Source: Pseudomonadota bacterium
GTDB lineage: Bacteria; Pseudomonadota; Alphaproteobacteria; Sphingomonadales; SMXR01
Direction of reading: 5' to 3'
Length of the DNA stretch: 64,000 nucleotides
Assembly (NCBI GenBank): GCA_022566895.1
Contig: JADFIA010000005.1
Span: 1-64,000, forward strand
This document shows, one piece after another, positions 47,404 through 56,075 of the stretch. The notes under the pieces were generated by a model. It did no database searches, had not been told where the DNA came from, and saw only the letters and a program-made list of their open reading frames with translations. The position numbers and the translations under genes are program-made. Each line of letters starts with the position of its first letter. Position 1 is the stretch's first letter.

Positions 47404-48510
47404 CTATTGCCCGAGATTTTGCCAAATTTCCAGCGAACTCAGGTCATTCCACGTCACCACTAGCAACAGCCCGATGACGATTGTAAAGCCGATCATATAG
47501 CCAATTTCCTGCATCCGGAGGCTGACCGGGCGGCCCCGAATGGCTTCGAAACCGAAGAACAGCAAGTGTCCACCATCCAGAAGCGGGATCGGGAACAAGT
47601 TCACCAGCCCCAGATTGACGGAGATTAGTGCCATAAACCAAATGAAGGAATCAAGGCCTTGTGAGGCCGCCACTCCGGAGATCTGGGCGATCTTGATCGG
47701 ACCGCCCAATTCGTCGGTCGAGACGGAACCCGTGAGCAGTTGGCCGACCGTCGTCATGATCAGTCCCATGATGCGACCGGTGGTAATTGTTCCTTCGATC
47801 AGGGCCGCAGCCGGTCCCAGGGTTACGTATTCGACCGTCCCACCGCGAACGCCGAGGAAGGGGAGATCAAGCGGCTTGCCGTCGGCGTCAACCATGCGCG
47901 GGGTGGCGATCAGGATGATTTCCAGTTCCCCGCGGCTGATCAGGAGTTCAAGGGGTACGCCACCGTTTGAGACGATCAGCTGCCCCATTTCCTGAAAGGT
48001 CTGAATCGGTTGCTGATTGATTGACAGCACCACATCACCGGCCTCAATCCCTGCCGTCTCGGCCGCTGAATCGGGCGTTACTTCGGTAATTTCGGCGGTC
48101 ACGATGGGGTGGCCAGCTGTCATAAAAATGCCGGAGAACAGGAGTGCAGCGAAGATCAGATTGACCGCCGGGCCGGCGGCCACGATGGCGACGCGCTGGC
48201 GCAGCGGTTTCAACGGGAAGGCCTGCGCCCTATCCTCGTCGCTCATGGCCTCGAGGCCGCCGGGCATACTCGCCGCATTGGCGTCGCCAAAAAACTTGAC
48301 GTAGCCGCCAAGTGGGATCATTCCGATCTTCCAGCGGGTGCCGTGGCGGTCGTTCCAGCCGTAAATCTCGCGTCCGAAACCAATCGAAAAAACTTCCACC
48401 CGGACCCCGCAGCGGCGGGCCACGAAGTAATGCCCCCATTCATGCACGAAGACCAAAATGGTCAGCAGAATGAGAAAAGTAACGAGTGTGAATGCGAAAC
48501 TGAAAATCAT
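47404..48510 (-). CDS. rseP: Intramembrane site-2 protease RseP
   Basis: RseP is a zinc protease inside the inner membrane that clips anti-sigma factors and signal-peptide remnants. The 368-residue protein has the HEWGH zinc motif at 23-27 in the first helix and the second metal ligand in NLFPIPLLDGGHLLFFG. A periplasmic PDZ domain lies between (ITEVTPDSAAETAGIEAGDVVLSI). Only one PDZ domain is evident, while E. coli RseP has two. It starts at ATG 48510 and lies between dxr and bamA, the usual order. Confidence 0.95.
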   Translation of the reverse strand: MIFSFAFTLVTFLILLTILVFVHEWGHYFVARRCGVRVEVFSIGFGREIYGWNDRHGTRWKIGMIPLGGYVKFFGDANAASMPGGLEAMSDEDRAQAFPLKPLRQRVAIVAAGPAVNLIFAALLFSGIFMTAGHPIVTAEITEVTPDSAAETAGIEAGDVVLSINQQPIQTFQEMGQLIVSNGGVPLELLISRGELEIILIATPRMVDADGKPLDLPFLGVRGGTVEYVTLGPAAALIEGTITTGRIMGLIMTTVGQLLTGSVSTDELGGPIKIAQISGVAASQGLDSFIWFMALISVNLGLVNLFPIPLLDGGHLLFFGFEAIRGRPVSLRMQEIGYMIGFTIVIGLLLVVTWNDLSSLEIWQNLGQ

Positions 48511-48546
48511 TACTGTTGTTCCGTGGTGCTTTGGTTCTTGCCGGTG

Positions 48547-49707
48547 CTAGTGCAAACTGGCGGCCAGATCTTTTGCCTTGCGTCGGGCCGCGGCGTCGAT
48601 TTCCTCGATATCGTCTAGGCAGCCGGCCTCGTTTGGCTCGGTACTGTCCAATGTATCTTCGACCAACCGGCAGATATCGAGAAAGCCGATTTTCCGTTCC
48701 AGAAAATTCTGAACCGCAACCTCGTTGGCGGCGTTGAGTATGGTCGGCATAGCGCCCCCAGCCCTGAGAGCATCGCGGGCCAGGCGCAAAGCAGGAAACC
48801 GCTCCGGATCCGGGGCCTCGAAGGTCAGGCTGCCAATGCGCGCCAGATCGAGCCGTTCGACCGGCGTTTTCATGCGCTGCGGCCAGTTCAAGGCGTAGGA
48901 AATTGGCGTCCGCATGTCCGGGCTTCCCATCTGCGCCAGCACCGATCCATCCTCATACTCGACCATCGAATGCACCACGGATTGCGGATGGACCAGGATA
49001 TCGATCGCCGGCTCCTCCAGCGGGAACAAATGAAAAGCTTCGATCAATTCCAATCCCTTGTTCATCATGGTCGCCGAATCCACCGAGATTTTTGCGCCCA
49101 TATCCCAGTTGGGGTGAGCTACCGCCTGTTCCGGGCTGACATGCCGCATCTCGTCGCGGCTTTTGGTGCGGAACGGTCCACCAGAAGCCGTCAATATAAT
49201 CCGCGTGATGCTGTGCTGATGGTCAAAATCGAACACCTGGAAGATCGCGTTATGCTCTGAATCGACAGGCAAAAGCGTCGCACCGTTGCGCTCAACCTCG
49301 GCCATGACAATAGCGCCTGCACAGACCAAACATTCCTTATTCGCGAGGCCGATGATGACCCCTCTTCGTATCGCCGCCAGGGTCGGCTTGAGGCCGGCGG
49401 CACCTACAATTCCTGCCATGACCCAGTCAGATGGCACGTCGGCGGCTTCAACGATAGCACTGGCACCGCCAGCGGCTTCGACCTCGGTTCCAGCCAGGCC
49501 ATCTCTAAGCGCCGGCAGCAAAGTTTCATCACCAATTACGGCAATTCCGGGGCGGAAATGCAGGGCTTGTTCGATCAGCCGATCGACGCTCTTGTTCGCG
49601 GTCAGTGCGACGACCGAAAAACGCTCGGAATTCTTGTCGATCAAATCGAGCGTATTACAGCCGACCGAACCGGTCGATCCAAGAATTGTAACGGATCTGG
49701 TAGTCAT
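48547..49707 (-). CDS. dxr: 1-deoxy-D-xylulose 5-phosphate reductoisomerase
   Basis: Dxr commits carbon to the MEP isoprenoid pathway, making methylerythritol phosphate with NADPH. The 386-residue protein begins VTILGSTGSVGCNTLDLI (NADPH fold). It has LLPVDSEHNAIFQ and ILTASGGPFRT around the metal and substrate sites, MGAKISVDSATMMNKGLELIEA, and the HPQSVVHSMVEY motif. It starts at ATG 49707. Together with the ispDF gene it covers several pathway steps in this window; UppS nearby uses the product. Confidence 0.97.
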   Translation of the reverse strand: MTTRSVTILGSTGSVGCNTLDLIDKNSERFSVVALTANKSVDRLIEQALHFRPGIAVIGDETLLPALRDGLAGTEVEAAGGASAIVEAADVPSDWVMAGIVGAAGLKPTLAAIRRGVIIGLANKECLVCAGAIVMAEVERNGATLLPVDSEHNAIFQVFDFDHQHSITRIILTASGGPFRTKSRDEMRHVSPEQAVAHPNWDMGAKISVDSATMMNKGLELIEAFHLFPLEEPAIDILVHPQSVVHSMVEYEDGSVLAQMGSPDMRTPISYALNWPQRMKTPVERLDLARIGSLTFEAPDPERFPALRLARDALRAGGAMPTILNAANEVAVQNFLERKIGFLDICRLVEDTLDSTEPNEAGCLDDIEEIDAAARRKAKDLAASLH

Positions 49708-49731
49708 AAATCTTGCTTCCCTGCCCCGCTG

Positions 49732-50559
49732 CTAGGCATAATTCATTCCCCAATAAACCGCAACAGCAACCACTGCGAAAATAAGGCCGTCCACACGATC
49801 AAGCAGCCCTCCGTGGCCCGGAATAAGGCGGCTCGAATCCTTTACATCGAAGCGTCGCTTTAGCGCACTCTCCATCAGATCTCCGGCCTGGGACAAAAGC
49901 GATACCCCGCCGGCAAAAAGCAGCGGCGGCAGATGATCGGCCAGCCCGTCCGGCCAATATTGATCGGCTAATTCGCCGCCACCCCAGGCGGCAAGCATCG
50001 CCAGCGCCAAGCCGCCGAATAGACCGGCCCAGGTTTTTTTGGGGCTGAATATTGGTGCCAGTTTGGGGCCACCGATGATGCGGCCGGCAAAGAAAGCCCC
50101 GATATCGGTGGCCCAAACCACGGCCAGTGTCCACAGCACCCAGAAAGCTCCATCGGGGGCCAGTCGCAGATACAAAAGCGCACCGATGGGAACCAGCACG
50201 TAAACCAGACCCATGCAGATCCAGACAATATCGCGCCAGCGAAACAGAAGGCCCAGGGCGGCCAAAGTCAATCCGGACAGGACCGCGGCAAACGTCGCGT
50301 CGCGCACTCGGATTTGATCTGAAAACAAAAATGCGCCGGCGCCCAGCAATAAAAGAAAGGCGATGGTAGCGGCCCGCGCCAGCTGCGGGCGAACTCCGGT
50401 CAGGCGGGTCCATTCAAAAAGCATCAGACCGCCGGCAACAACCAGCATCGCAAGGAAAGGCGCCCGCCCATAGATCACTGCGAACAGCACCAGCGGCAGT
50501 AGTGCCAGGGCTGAAATGACGCGGGTCAGAAGCTCCCGGTTCCAAAGGCCGGCCATCAT
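49732..50559 (-). CDS. cdsA: Phosphatidate cytidylyltransferase
   Basis: CdsA makes CDP-diacylglycerol, the precursor of bacterial phospholipids. The 275-residue protein has about seven or eight transmembrane helices and the C-terminal family signature SALKRRFDVKDSSRLIPGHGGLLDRVDG, plus WATDIGAFFAGRIIGGPKLAPIFSPKKTWAG. The start is the ATG at 50559, with AGGGGG about seven bases upstream; a longer form overlapping uppS is unlikely. It lies between uppS and dxr in the usual order. Confidence 0.94.
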   Translation of the reverse strand: MMAGLWNRELLTRVISALALLPLVLFAVIYGRAPFLAMLVVAGGLMLFEWTRLTGVRPQLARAATIAFLLLLGAGAFLFSDQIRVRDATFAAVLSGLTLAALGLLFRWRDIVWICMGLVYVLVPIGALLYLRLAPDGAFWVLWTLAVVWATDIGAFFAGRIIGGPKLAPIFSPKKTWAGLFGGLALAMLAAWGGGELADQYWPDGLADHLPPLLFAGGVSLLSQAGDLMESALKRRFDVKDSSRLIPGHGGLLDRVDGLIFAVVAVAVYWGMNYA

Positions 50560-50569
50560 GATCGACCCC

Positions 50570-51298
50570 CTATCCGCGGGCGCCGAAGCGCCGCTCGCGA
50601 CCGGCAAAAATACGCACCGCATCGCCAAGCGCCGCCTGGTCAAAATCGGGCCAAAACGTATCCAGGAAAAGAAGCTCTGAATACGCCGATTGCCACAACA
50701 GAAAATTCGACAGGCGCTGCTCGCCGCTCGTGCGGATGATCAGGTCGGGATCCGGCAGGTCGGCGCTGGCCAGATGGCTGGCCAGCATCGTTTCGTCGAT
50801 AGCGGCCGGCTCAAGATCGCCAGCCTTGACCTTGGCGGCGAGGTCCTGCACGCCACGAACAATCTCGGCCCGGCTGCCGTAATTGAGCGCGATGGTCAGC
50901 GTCAGCCGGTCGTTCTGCCGGGTCGTGGATTCCGCATGTTCGACCAGCCGGATGATATCGTCGGCCAGAGCTTCGCGCGCCCCAATAAAACGAACCCGTA
51001 CGCCCGAGCGGTTGAGTTCTTTGATCTCCTGCCGGATATACAAACGCAAAAGGCTCATCAAGGTGTCAACCTCAGTGGCCGGTCGCTTCCAGTTTTCGGA
51101 CGAAAAGGCGAACAGCGTGAGATACCGGATGCCCAGGGAAATGCATTCCTTAACCGTTGCCCTGACCGCTTCAGCCCCCTGCCGGTGACCCGCGGCCCGC
51201 GGCAACCCCTTTGCGGCCGCCCAGCGACCGTTGCCGTCCATGATGATAGCGATATGGACCGGCGGGGCGCCATCATCTTTAGTTCTGGGGTTGGCCAT
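50570..51298 (-). CDS. uppS: Undecaprenyl diphosphate synthase
   Basis: UppS extends farnesyl diphosphate to the C55 carrier needed for peptidoglycan. The 242-residue protein shows HIAIIMDGNGRWAAAKGLPRAAGH (catalytic Asp), LTLFAFSSENWKRP, LNYGSRAEIVRGV and the C-terminal PDLIIRTSGEQRLSNFLLWQSAYSELLF with FWPDF. The start is ATG 51298, one base after the frr stop. Confidence 0.96.
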   Translation of the reverse strand: MANPRTKDDGAPPVHIAIIMDGNGRWAAAKGLPRAAGHRQGAEAVRATVKECISLGIRYLTLFAFSSENWKRPATEVDTLMSLLRLYIRQEIKELNRSGVRVRFIGAREALADDIIRLVEHAESTTRQNDRLTLTIALNYGSRAEIVRGVQDLAAKVKAGDLEPAAIDETMLASHLASADLPDPDLIIRTSGEQRLSNFLLWQSAYSELLFLDTFWPDFDQAALGDAVRIFAGRERRFGARG

Positions 51299-51299
51299 T

Positions 51300-51860
51300 T
51301 CAGACCTGCGTGATTTCTTGTTCTTTTTTATGATAGGTGGCATCCACTTCACCGATTATTCGGTCGGTCAATTCCTGAATTTCGTCGGCCCACATTTTGT
51401 GCTCGTCCTCGCCCATATGGGCATCTTTTTCACAGCGCTTGAGCCTTTCCATGCCGTCCCGACGCACATTGCGGACGGCGATCCGCGCCTGCTCAGCGTA
51501 TTTTCCGGCGATCTTGGCAAGCTCGGCCCGCCGCTCTTCATTGAGTTCCGGGATCGGGATGCGGATTGTCTGACCGTCCATAATTGGATTTAACCCCAGA
51601 CCGGAATCGCGGATTGCCTTTTCAACCGCGCCGGCATTGGATTTGTCCCAGACCTGGATCGCCAAAAGCCGTGCCTCGGGGACGGTTACGGTACCGATCT
51701 GATTGAGTGGCATGGAGGTTCCATAAACCTTGACGGTGATCGGTTCCAATAGCGCGCTGGTGGCGCGACCGGTGCGCAAACCGGCGAATTCCTGGCGCAG
51801 TTTCTCAAACGCGCCTTTCATTCGGCGTTCAAGGTCGTCGAGGTCGGGTTCGTCGCTCAT
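51300..51860 (-). CDS. frr: Ribosome recycling factor
   Basis: Frr, with EF-G, splits post-termination ribosomes. The 186-residue length is exactly typical. Motifs are [66 protein letters not shown] and the C-terminal [10 protein letters not shown]. It starts at ATG 51860, three bases downstream of pyrH's end. Confidence 0.98.
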   Translation of the reverse strand: MSDEPDLDDLERRMKGAFEKLRQEFAGLRTGRATSALLEPITVKVYGTSMPLNQIGTVTVPEARLLAIQVWDKSNAGAVEKAIRDSGLGLNPIMDGQTIRIPIPELNEERRAELAKIAGKYAEQARIAVRNVRRDGMERLKRCEKDAHMGEDEHKMWADEIQELTDRIIGEVDATYHKKEQEITQV

Positions 51861-51863
51861 GGC

Positions 51864-52583
51864 CTAGCTCCCTGCAATCACTGTACACCGTCCCTCGCCG
51901 CGAATCACGTCTGCAAATGCACCCTCGGATTGGATCGAGAAAATGATAATCGGAATATTGTTCTCGCGGCAAAGGGAAATTGCCGCGGCATCCATAACCT
52001 TGAGATCGCGCTGTAGAACTTCGAGATGAGTCAGTCGCTCAAACCGCTCGGCGTTCCTGTCTTGCTTGGGGTCGGTGGCGTAGACGCCATCGACCTGGGT
52101 GCCCTTCAAAAGGACGTCGCACTCCATTTCCGCAGCCCGCAATGCGGCCGCCGTGTCGGTCGTAAAATAAGGGTTGCCGGTTCCAGCGGCGAAAATGACG
52201 ACGCGGCCCTTTTCCATATGCCGCATGGCGCGCCGCCGGATATAGGCTTCGCATACCGAAGCCATGGGGATGGCTGACTGAACCCGGGTGTCGACCTTTC
52301 TTTTTTCGAGCGCGCCCTGGAGCGCAAGGGCATTCATGACCGTTGCCAGCATACCCATATAGTCGGCCGAAGCCCGGTCCAATCCATCCGAGGCACCGGC
52401 CAGGCCGCGGAAAATATTGCCACCGCCGACCACCAGGGAGACTTGAGCCCCAAGTTCGCGAACCGTCTCAATCTCGCCGGCGATCCGGGCCACGGTGTCC
52501 TGGTCGATACCGTAGTCGCGCGGACCCATCAGAGCTTCACCCGATAGCTTCAGAAGAATTCGTTTGTATTGCAGACCGATCAT
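51864..52583 (-). CDS. pyrH: UMP kinase
   Basis: PyrH phosphorylates UMP to UDP. The 239-residue amino-acid-kinase fold has [43 protein letters not shown], the nucleotide-site [23 protein letters not shown] and the [14 protein letters not shown] loop. The ATG at 52583 is preferred because AGAGGGA lies five bases upstream; an ATG five codons earlier is too close to its GAGGG. It follows tsf after a strong terminator, so pyrH-frr-uppS probably has its own promoter. Confidence 0.96.
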   Translation of the reverse strand: MIGLQYKRILLKLSGEALMGPRDYGIDQDTVARIAGEIETVRELGAQVSLVVGGGNIFRGLAGASDGLDRASADYMGMLATVMNALALQGALEKRKVDTRVQSAIPMASVCEAYIRRRAMRHMEKGRVVIFAAGTGNPYFTTDTAAALRAAEMECDVLLKGTQVDGVYATDPKQDRNAERFERLTHLEVLQRDLKVMDAAAISLCRENNIPIIIFSIQSEGAFADVIRGEGRCTVIAGS

Positions 52584-52696
52584 AAGTCCCTCTTTCATCC
52601 CTCGCCTGCCCCGGTAACGGAAATCTGCGGCAGGTTAGCGGCTCTTTTAAAGTATTTCCACTTCAACCTGTGTGGTGCGCCCAAAGCGGGGCGGTC

Positions 52697-52736
52697 AAAA
52701 AAAGAGACCCCGGCCTCACGAGGCTGCCGGAGTCTC
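52697..52736 (-). terminator. Rho-independent terminator after rpsB-tsf
   Basis: Read on the minus strand, GAGACTCCGGC pairs with a GCCGGGGTCTC arm through an additional GCCTC/GAGGC inner stem, forming a long G+C-rich hairpin (52704-52736). A run of seven T follows (52697-52703). It lies 24 bases after the tsf stop. Confidence 0.9.
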
Positions 52737-52759
52737 GATGTTGATCCAGCCAAGTGGGT

Positions 52760-53686
52760 TTATGACGCCACTGCAGCGGCAACCTCGGCCGCAAAGTTTG
52801 TCTCATTTTTTTCGATTCCCTCGCCGAGACCAAACCGCAGGATGGCCGTGATCGAGACCGGGCTGCCGAGTTCTTCGGCTGCCTCAGAAAGCACCTTTTC
52901 GATCGTCCGCTCACCATCGATGACGAAGGCTTGCTTCAAAAGCACCACTTCGCGATAAAACTTGCCTAACCGCCCTTCGATCATCTTGCTGATGATTTCT
53001 TCCGGCTTGCCCGATTGGCGGGCCTGATCGGTCAAGACTTGGCGCTCGCGCTCGACCAGCTCCGGATCCAGATCATCGACCGAGATCGCGGCCGGGTTGG
53101 TTGCCGCCACATGCATGGCAATCTGTTTGCCGAGAGCCTCCAGGGCGGTTGGGTTGCCTTTTCCCGAAAGCGCCACGAGGACGCCGATCTTGCCCAAGTC
53201 TCCAGCCACTGCATTGTGCGTGTAGCTGGCGATAACGCCGTCGTCGACCGCCACTGTGCCCAGGCGGCGAATGTTCATATTTTCGCCGATCGTCGCGATG
53301 TTATGGCTCAGTTGCTCTTCGACCGTACGGTCCGTTCCCGGATAACCGCTGGCCAGAACCGCATCGCGGTCACCTTCATTGGCCAGCGTCAAGCCCGCTA
53401 CGGTCGCCACAAAGTCTTGAAATTGCGCATTCAGGGCCACGAAGTCGGTCTCGGAGTTCACTTCAACCAGGGCCCCCATATTGCCGCCGATGGTGACCCC
53501 GATCAGGCCTTCGGCTGCAATCCGGCCCGATTTCTCGCCCGCCGCGGCGAGCCCCTGCTTTCGCAGCCAGTCGAGCGCCGCATCGAGAACGCCGTTGGTT
53601 TCCACTAGCGCCTTTTTACAATCCATCATGCCGGCGCCGGTCCTTTTTCGCAGTTCCTTGACGAGCCCTGCAGTAATCATGGTCAT
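52760..53686 (-). CDS. tsf: Translation elongation factor Ts
   Basis: EF-Ts exchanges GDP for GTP on EF-Tu. The 308-residue protein has the N-terminal UBA-like domain (LVKELRKRTGAGMMDCKKALVET), the TDFVA motif of the core (EVNSETDFVALN, about 79-90), and two core subdomains ending LRFGLGEGIEK. Start ATG 53686 has a GAGAGAG element upstream. It follows rpsB by 43 bases and precedes a strong terminator. Confidence 0.97.
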   Translation of the reverse strand: MTMITAGLVKELRKRTGAGMMDCKKALVETNGVLDAALDWLRKQGLAAAGEKSGRIAAEGLIGVTIGGNMGALVEVNSETDFVALNAQFQDFVATVAGLTLANEGDRDAVLASGYPGTDRTVEEQLSHNIATIGENMNIRRLGTVAVDDGVIASYTHNAVAGDLGKIGVLVALSGKGNPTALEALGKQIAMHVAATNPAAISVDDLDPELVERERQVLTDQARQSGKPEEIISKMIEGRLGKFYREVVLLKQAFVIDGERTIEKVLSEAAEELGSPVSITAILRFGLGEGIEKNETNFAAEVAAAVAS

Positions 53687-53729
53687 CTTACTCTCTCTAC
53701 CTTAAATAAACGTTCTAATATCTTGGAAC

Positions 53730-55076
53730 CTATGAGGTTTCAGTCTTTTCGGCCTCGGGAGCCGCCTTCGGGGCCGCTTTTTTGCTTGCCGGGGGTTTGC
53801 CCTGGGCAGTGTCTTTCTTGGCCGCCGCGGTCTTTGCCGCCGGCGCACTCTTCTTGACGGCGCTTACCTTTTTCTTTGGGCCGGCCGCGCTCTTAGCGAT
53901 TTTCTTGGCGGCTGCCTGTTTCCTGGCTGGGAGGGTCTTGGCCTTGGCCTTTTCTGCCTGCGCTTCTTCATCCGTTTTTGCTTCAATAGCCTTTTGCTCG
54001 GATGCTTTTGTCTCGGCAGGTTTGTCCTCGGCGGCCGGTTTCGGTGCCGCCTCTATCTCTTTCGGGGTTTCCAGTACGGCTTTTGGTTTCTCGGGCGCCT
54101 TTTCTTCAGCGGGTTTACTGGTTTTTAAAGCTTTCTTGGCCTTCCTAATCACCTTGAAGAGAACGCTCTCCTCCTTGGTCGCTTCTGCGCCCTCGGTGGT
54201 TTTGTCGTCCGGGTCCGGCTTTTTCTCGGATTTTGCAATCGCCTCGTCGGCTTTCGGCGTCTCGGCCTTAGCCTCCCCGGTCTCGGTAGAGCTCGCGGTT
54301 GCGGTGGCGGTGGCTGCTTCGATGGCTTCGAGCACCGGTTCCGGTGCCGGCTCCTCGATCGCGCCAAGATCTGCGCCGCGGCCCTTCATTTCTTCTTTGA
54401 TGCCATCAAGGACGGCAGCGCTCACGAGTTCACAGTAGAACTCAATGGCCCGCGTGGCGTCGTCGTTGCCCGGTATCGGAAAGGCGATACCATCGGGATC
54501 GCAGTTGGTGTCGAGAATTGCCACGACCGGGATTTGCAGCCGCTTGGCCTCACTGATGGCGATATCTTCGCGGTTGGTATCGATGACAAAGACGATATCG
54601 GGCAGACCACCCATGTCCCGGATGCCGCCGAGGGAGCGCTCTAGCTTGTCCCGGTGGCGGGTTATTTTCAGCAGCTCCTTCTTGGTCAGACCGCTGTCCT
54701 CGGCCGACAATTTTTCATCCAGTTGCTTGAGCATGGTGATCGATTTGGAGATCGTTTTCCAATTGGTCAGCATGCCGCCGAGCCATCGATGATCGACGTA
54801 ATACTGACCGCAGCGCCGGGCCGCCTCGGCGATTGGCTTGCTGGCTTGGCGCTTGGTGCCCACAAACAGCACGCGTCCGCCGCTGGCCACAACTTCGCGC
54901 ACCTGCACCAGCGCCCGATGCAGGGCCGGCATGGTTTGCGACAGATCAATAATGTGAATCCCGCCCCGGGCGCCGTAAATATAGGGCGCCATTTTGGGAT
55001 TCCAGCGATGGGTCTGGTGACCGAAGTGAACGCCCGCTTTCAAAAGCTGGCGCATGGTAAACTCTGGCAGAGCCAT
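53730..55076 (-). CDS. rpsB: Ribosomal protein S2 (uS2) with a long Lys/Ala-rich C-terminal tail
   Basis: Residues 1-240 are an ordinary uS2: [59 protein letters not shown] and [36 protein letters not shown]. The 448-residue length is nearly twice that of E. coli S2. The extra ~208 residues are low-complexity: first acidic and Ala/Thr-rich (about 240-300), then Lys/Ala/Pro-rich with [11 protein letters not shown]-like repeats resembling histone H1 tails. Short tails on S2 are known in some alphaproteobacteria, but this one is unusually long. Start ATG 55076. It begins the rpsB-tsf unit. Confidence 0.96.
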   Translation of the reverse strand: MALPEFTMRQLLKAGVHFGHQTHRWNPKMAPYIYGARGGIHIIDLSQTMPALHRALVQVREVVASGGRVLFVGTKRQASKPIAEAARRCGQYYVDHRWLGGMLTNWKTISKSITMLKQLDEKLSAEDSGLTKKELLKITRHRDKLERSLGGIRDMGGLPDIVFVIDTNREDIAISEAKRLQIPVVAILDTNCDPDGIAFPIPGNDDATRAIEFYCELVSAAVLDGIKEEMKGRGADLGAIEEPAPEPVLEAIEAATATATASSTETGEAKAETPKADEAIAKSEKKPDPDDKTTEGAEATKEESVLFKVIRKAKKALKTSKPAEEKAPEKPKAVLETPKEIEAAPKPAAEDKPAETKASEQKAIEAKTDEEAQAEKAKAKTLPARKQAAAKKIAKSAAGPKKKVSAVKKSAPAAKTAAAKKDTAQGKPPASKKAAPKAAPEAEKTETS

Positions 55077-55256
55077 TTTATCATCTCCTTGCCGGTTCGT
55101 CCGCCGCAGAAGGGAACCCTAATCGGGCACCGGAGGGCCGGCGGATTTGGCCGCCGGACTTGTCTTCCGCGTGTGAAGTTGGCCTCATTTATCCGAGGCA
55201 GGGACCATTTTCAAGCAATTTCTTGAGGCCCGGCAAGCCGCGGCGTTTGTCAGTGG

Positions 55257-56075
55257 TTAACTAAAGGCCGGTCCCGGCCCGAGATTGAGGCGCCGCTCTT
55301 GCCAGACGCCGTACCCGGCTTCCTCGGGAATGTGGGCCCAGGGCTCGCCGTCCCTATCAAAAACCTCTGGCATCACAGGCACGACCGGCCTTGTGCGGGC
55401 CAGCTTGAGCGCCTGCTGAACGCTCCTGCAGGGGGTTAGTACCTCGAGGTTCAGGCGGGTTGGGAACATCAGCCCAAGGCCTCCCTGCCGCGCTTCATCG
55501 AGCAGGTAGCGTGGCTTGGCCCAAACGATCTCGACCGCCTCCTTGCCGTCGCAGGTCGCATTCTGGCCGTCAGGTGCGGCGGCAAGATAGAATTGTGTAT
55601 CGAACCGCTTGGGGTCGATTTGCGGAGTGATCCAGTGGGCAAAATGGAGAAAATCATCGAGTGCGAATTGCAGGCCCTCTTTGGCCGCGAATTCTGCGAA
55701 TGAAATGTTGCCGGCCCGCAGGGGCTCCTGATAATCGGCGGCGTAGGCGGTGCGGCGGCGCTCGCCGATCGACCAGCCCTCTGCGTCGAAGGCAAATAGC
55801 AAACCGGTTTCCTCAAAAGTCTCGCGGATTGCGGCCAGGCGAAAGGCGATCGGCTCCGGGTCCATCTGGCCGGGGCTTTGACAGCGCGCCTGCAGGTCGG
55901 TAGAACGGTCTCCCTCTTCAACCAGACCGCCGGGGAAGACCAGGGCGCCAGCGGCAAAGCTCAGGTTGCTGTGTCGCTTGGTCATCAAGACGTCGATAGC
56001 TTGGCCATCCTCACTGTCCCGAACGATTATCACCGTGGCGGCCGGCCGGGGCTCCTGTACTGGGCTCGTCACCAC
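55257..56075 (-). CDS. Nudix hydrolase (NUDT19-like)
   Basis: The 272-residue protein has a Nudix box split by the long insertion seen in NUDT19/RP2p-type members: ALVFPGGLVEEGDRS, then RLAAIRETFEETGLLFAF (the REtxEExG core with the metal-binding Glu residues). A C-terminal region with ITPQIDPKRFDTQFYLAA is also typical of this subfamily, whose known members hydrolyse CoA or related nucleotide derivatives. The exact substrate is unknown. The GTG start at 56075 overlaps the last base of the dnaE gene, so it is co-transcribed with dnaE. Confidence 0.88.
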   Translation of the reverse strand: MVTSPVQEPRPAATVIIVRDSEDGQAIDVLMTKRHSNLSFAAGALVFPGGLVEEGDRSTDLQARCQSPGQMDPEPIAFRLAAIRETFEETGLLFAFDAEGWSIGERRRTAYAADYQEPLRAGNISFAEFAAKEGLQFALDDFLHFAHWITPQIDPKRFDTQFYLAAAPDGQNATCDGKEAVEIVWAKPRYLLDEARQGGLGLMFPTRLNLEVLTPCRSVQQALKLARTRPVVPVMPEVFDRDGEPWAHIPEEAGYGVWQERRLNLGPGPAFS

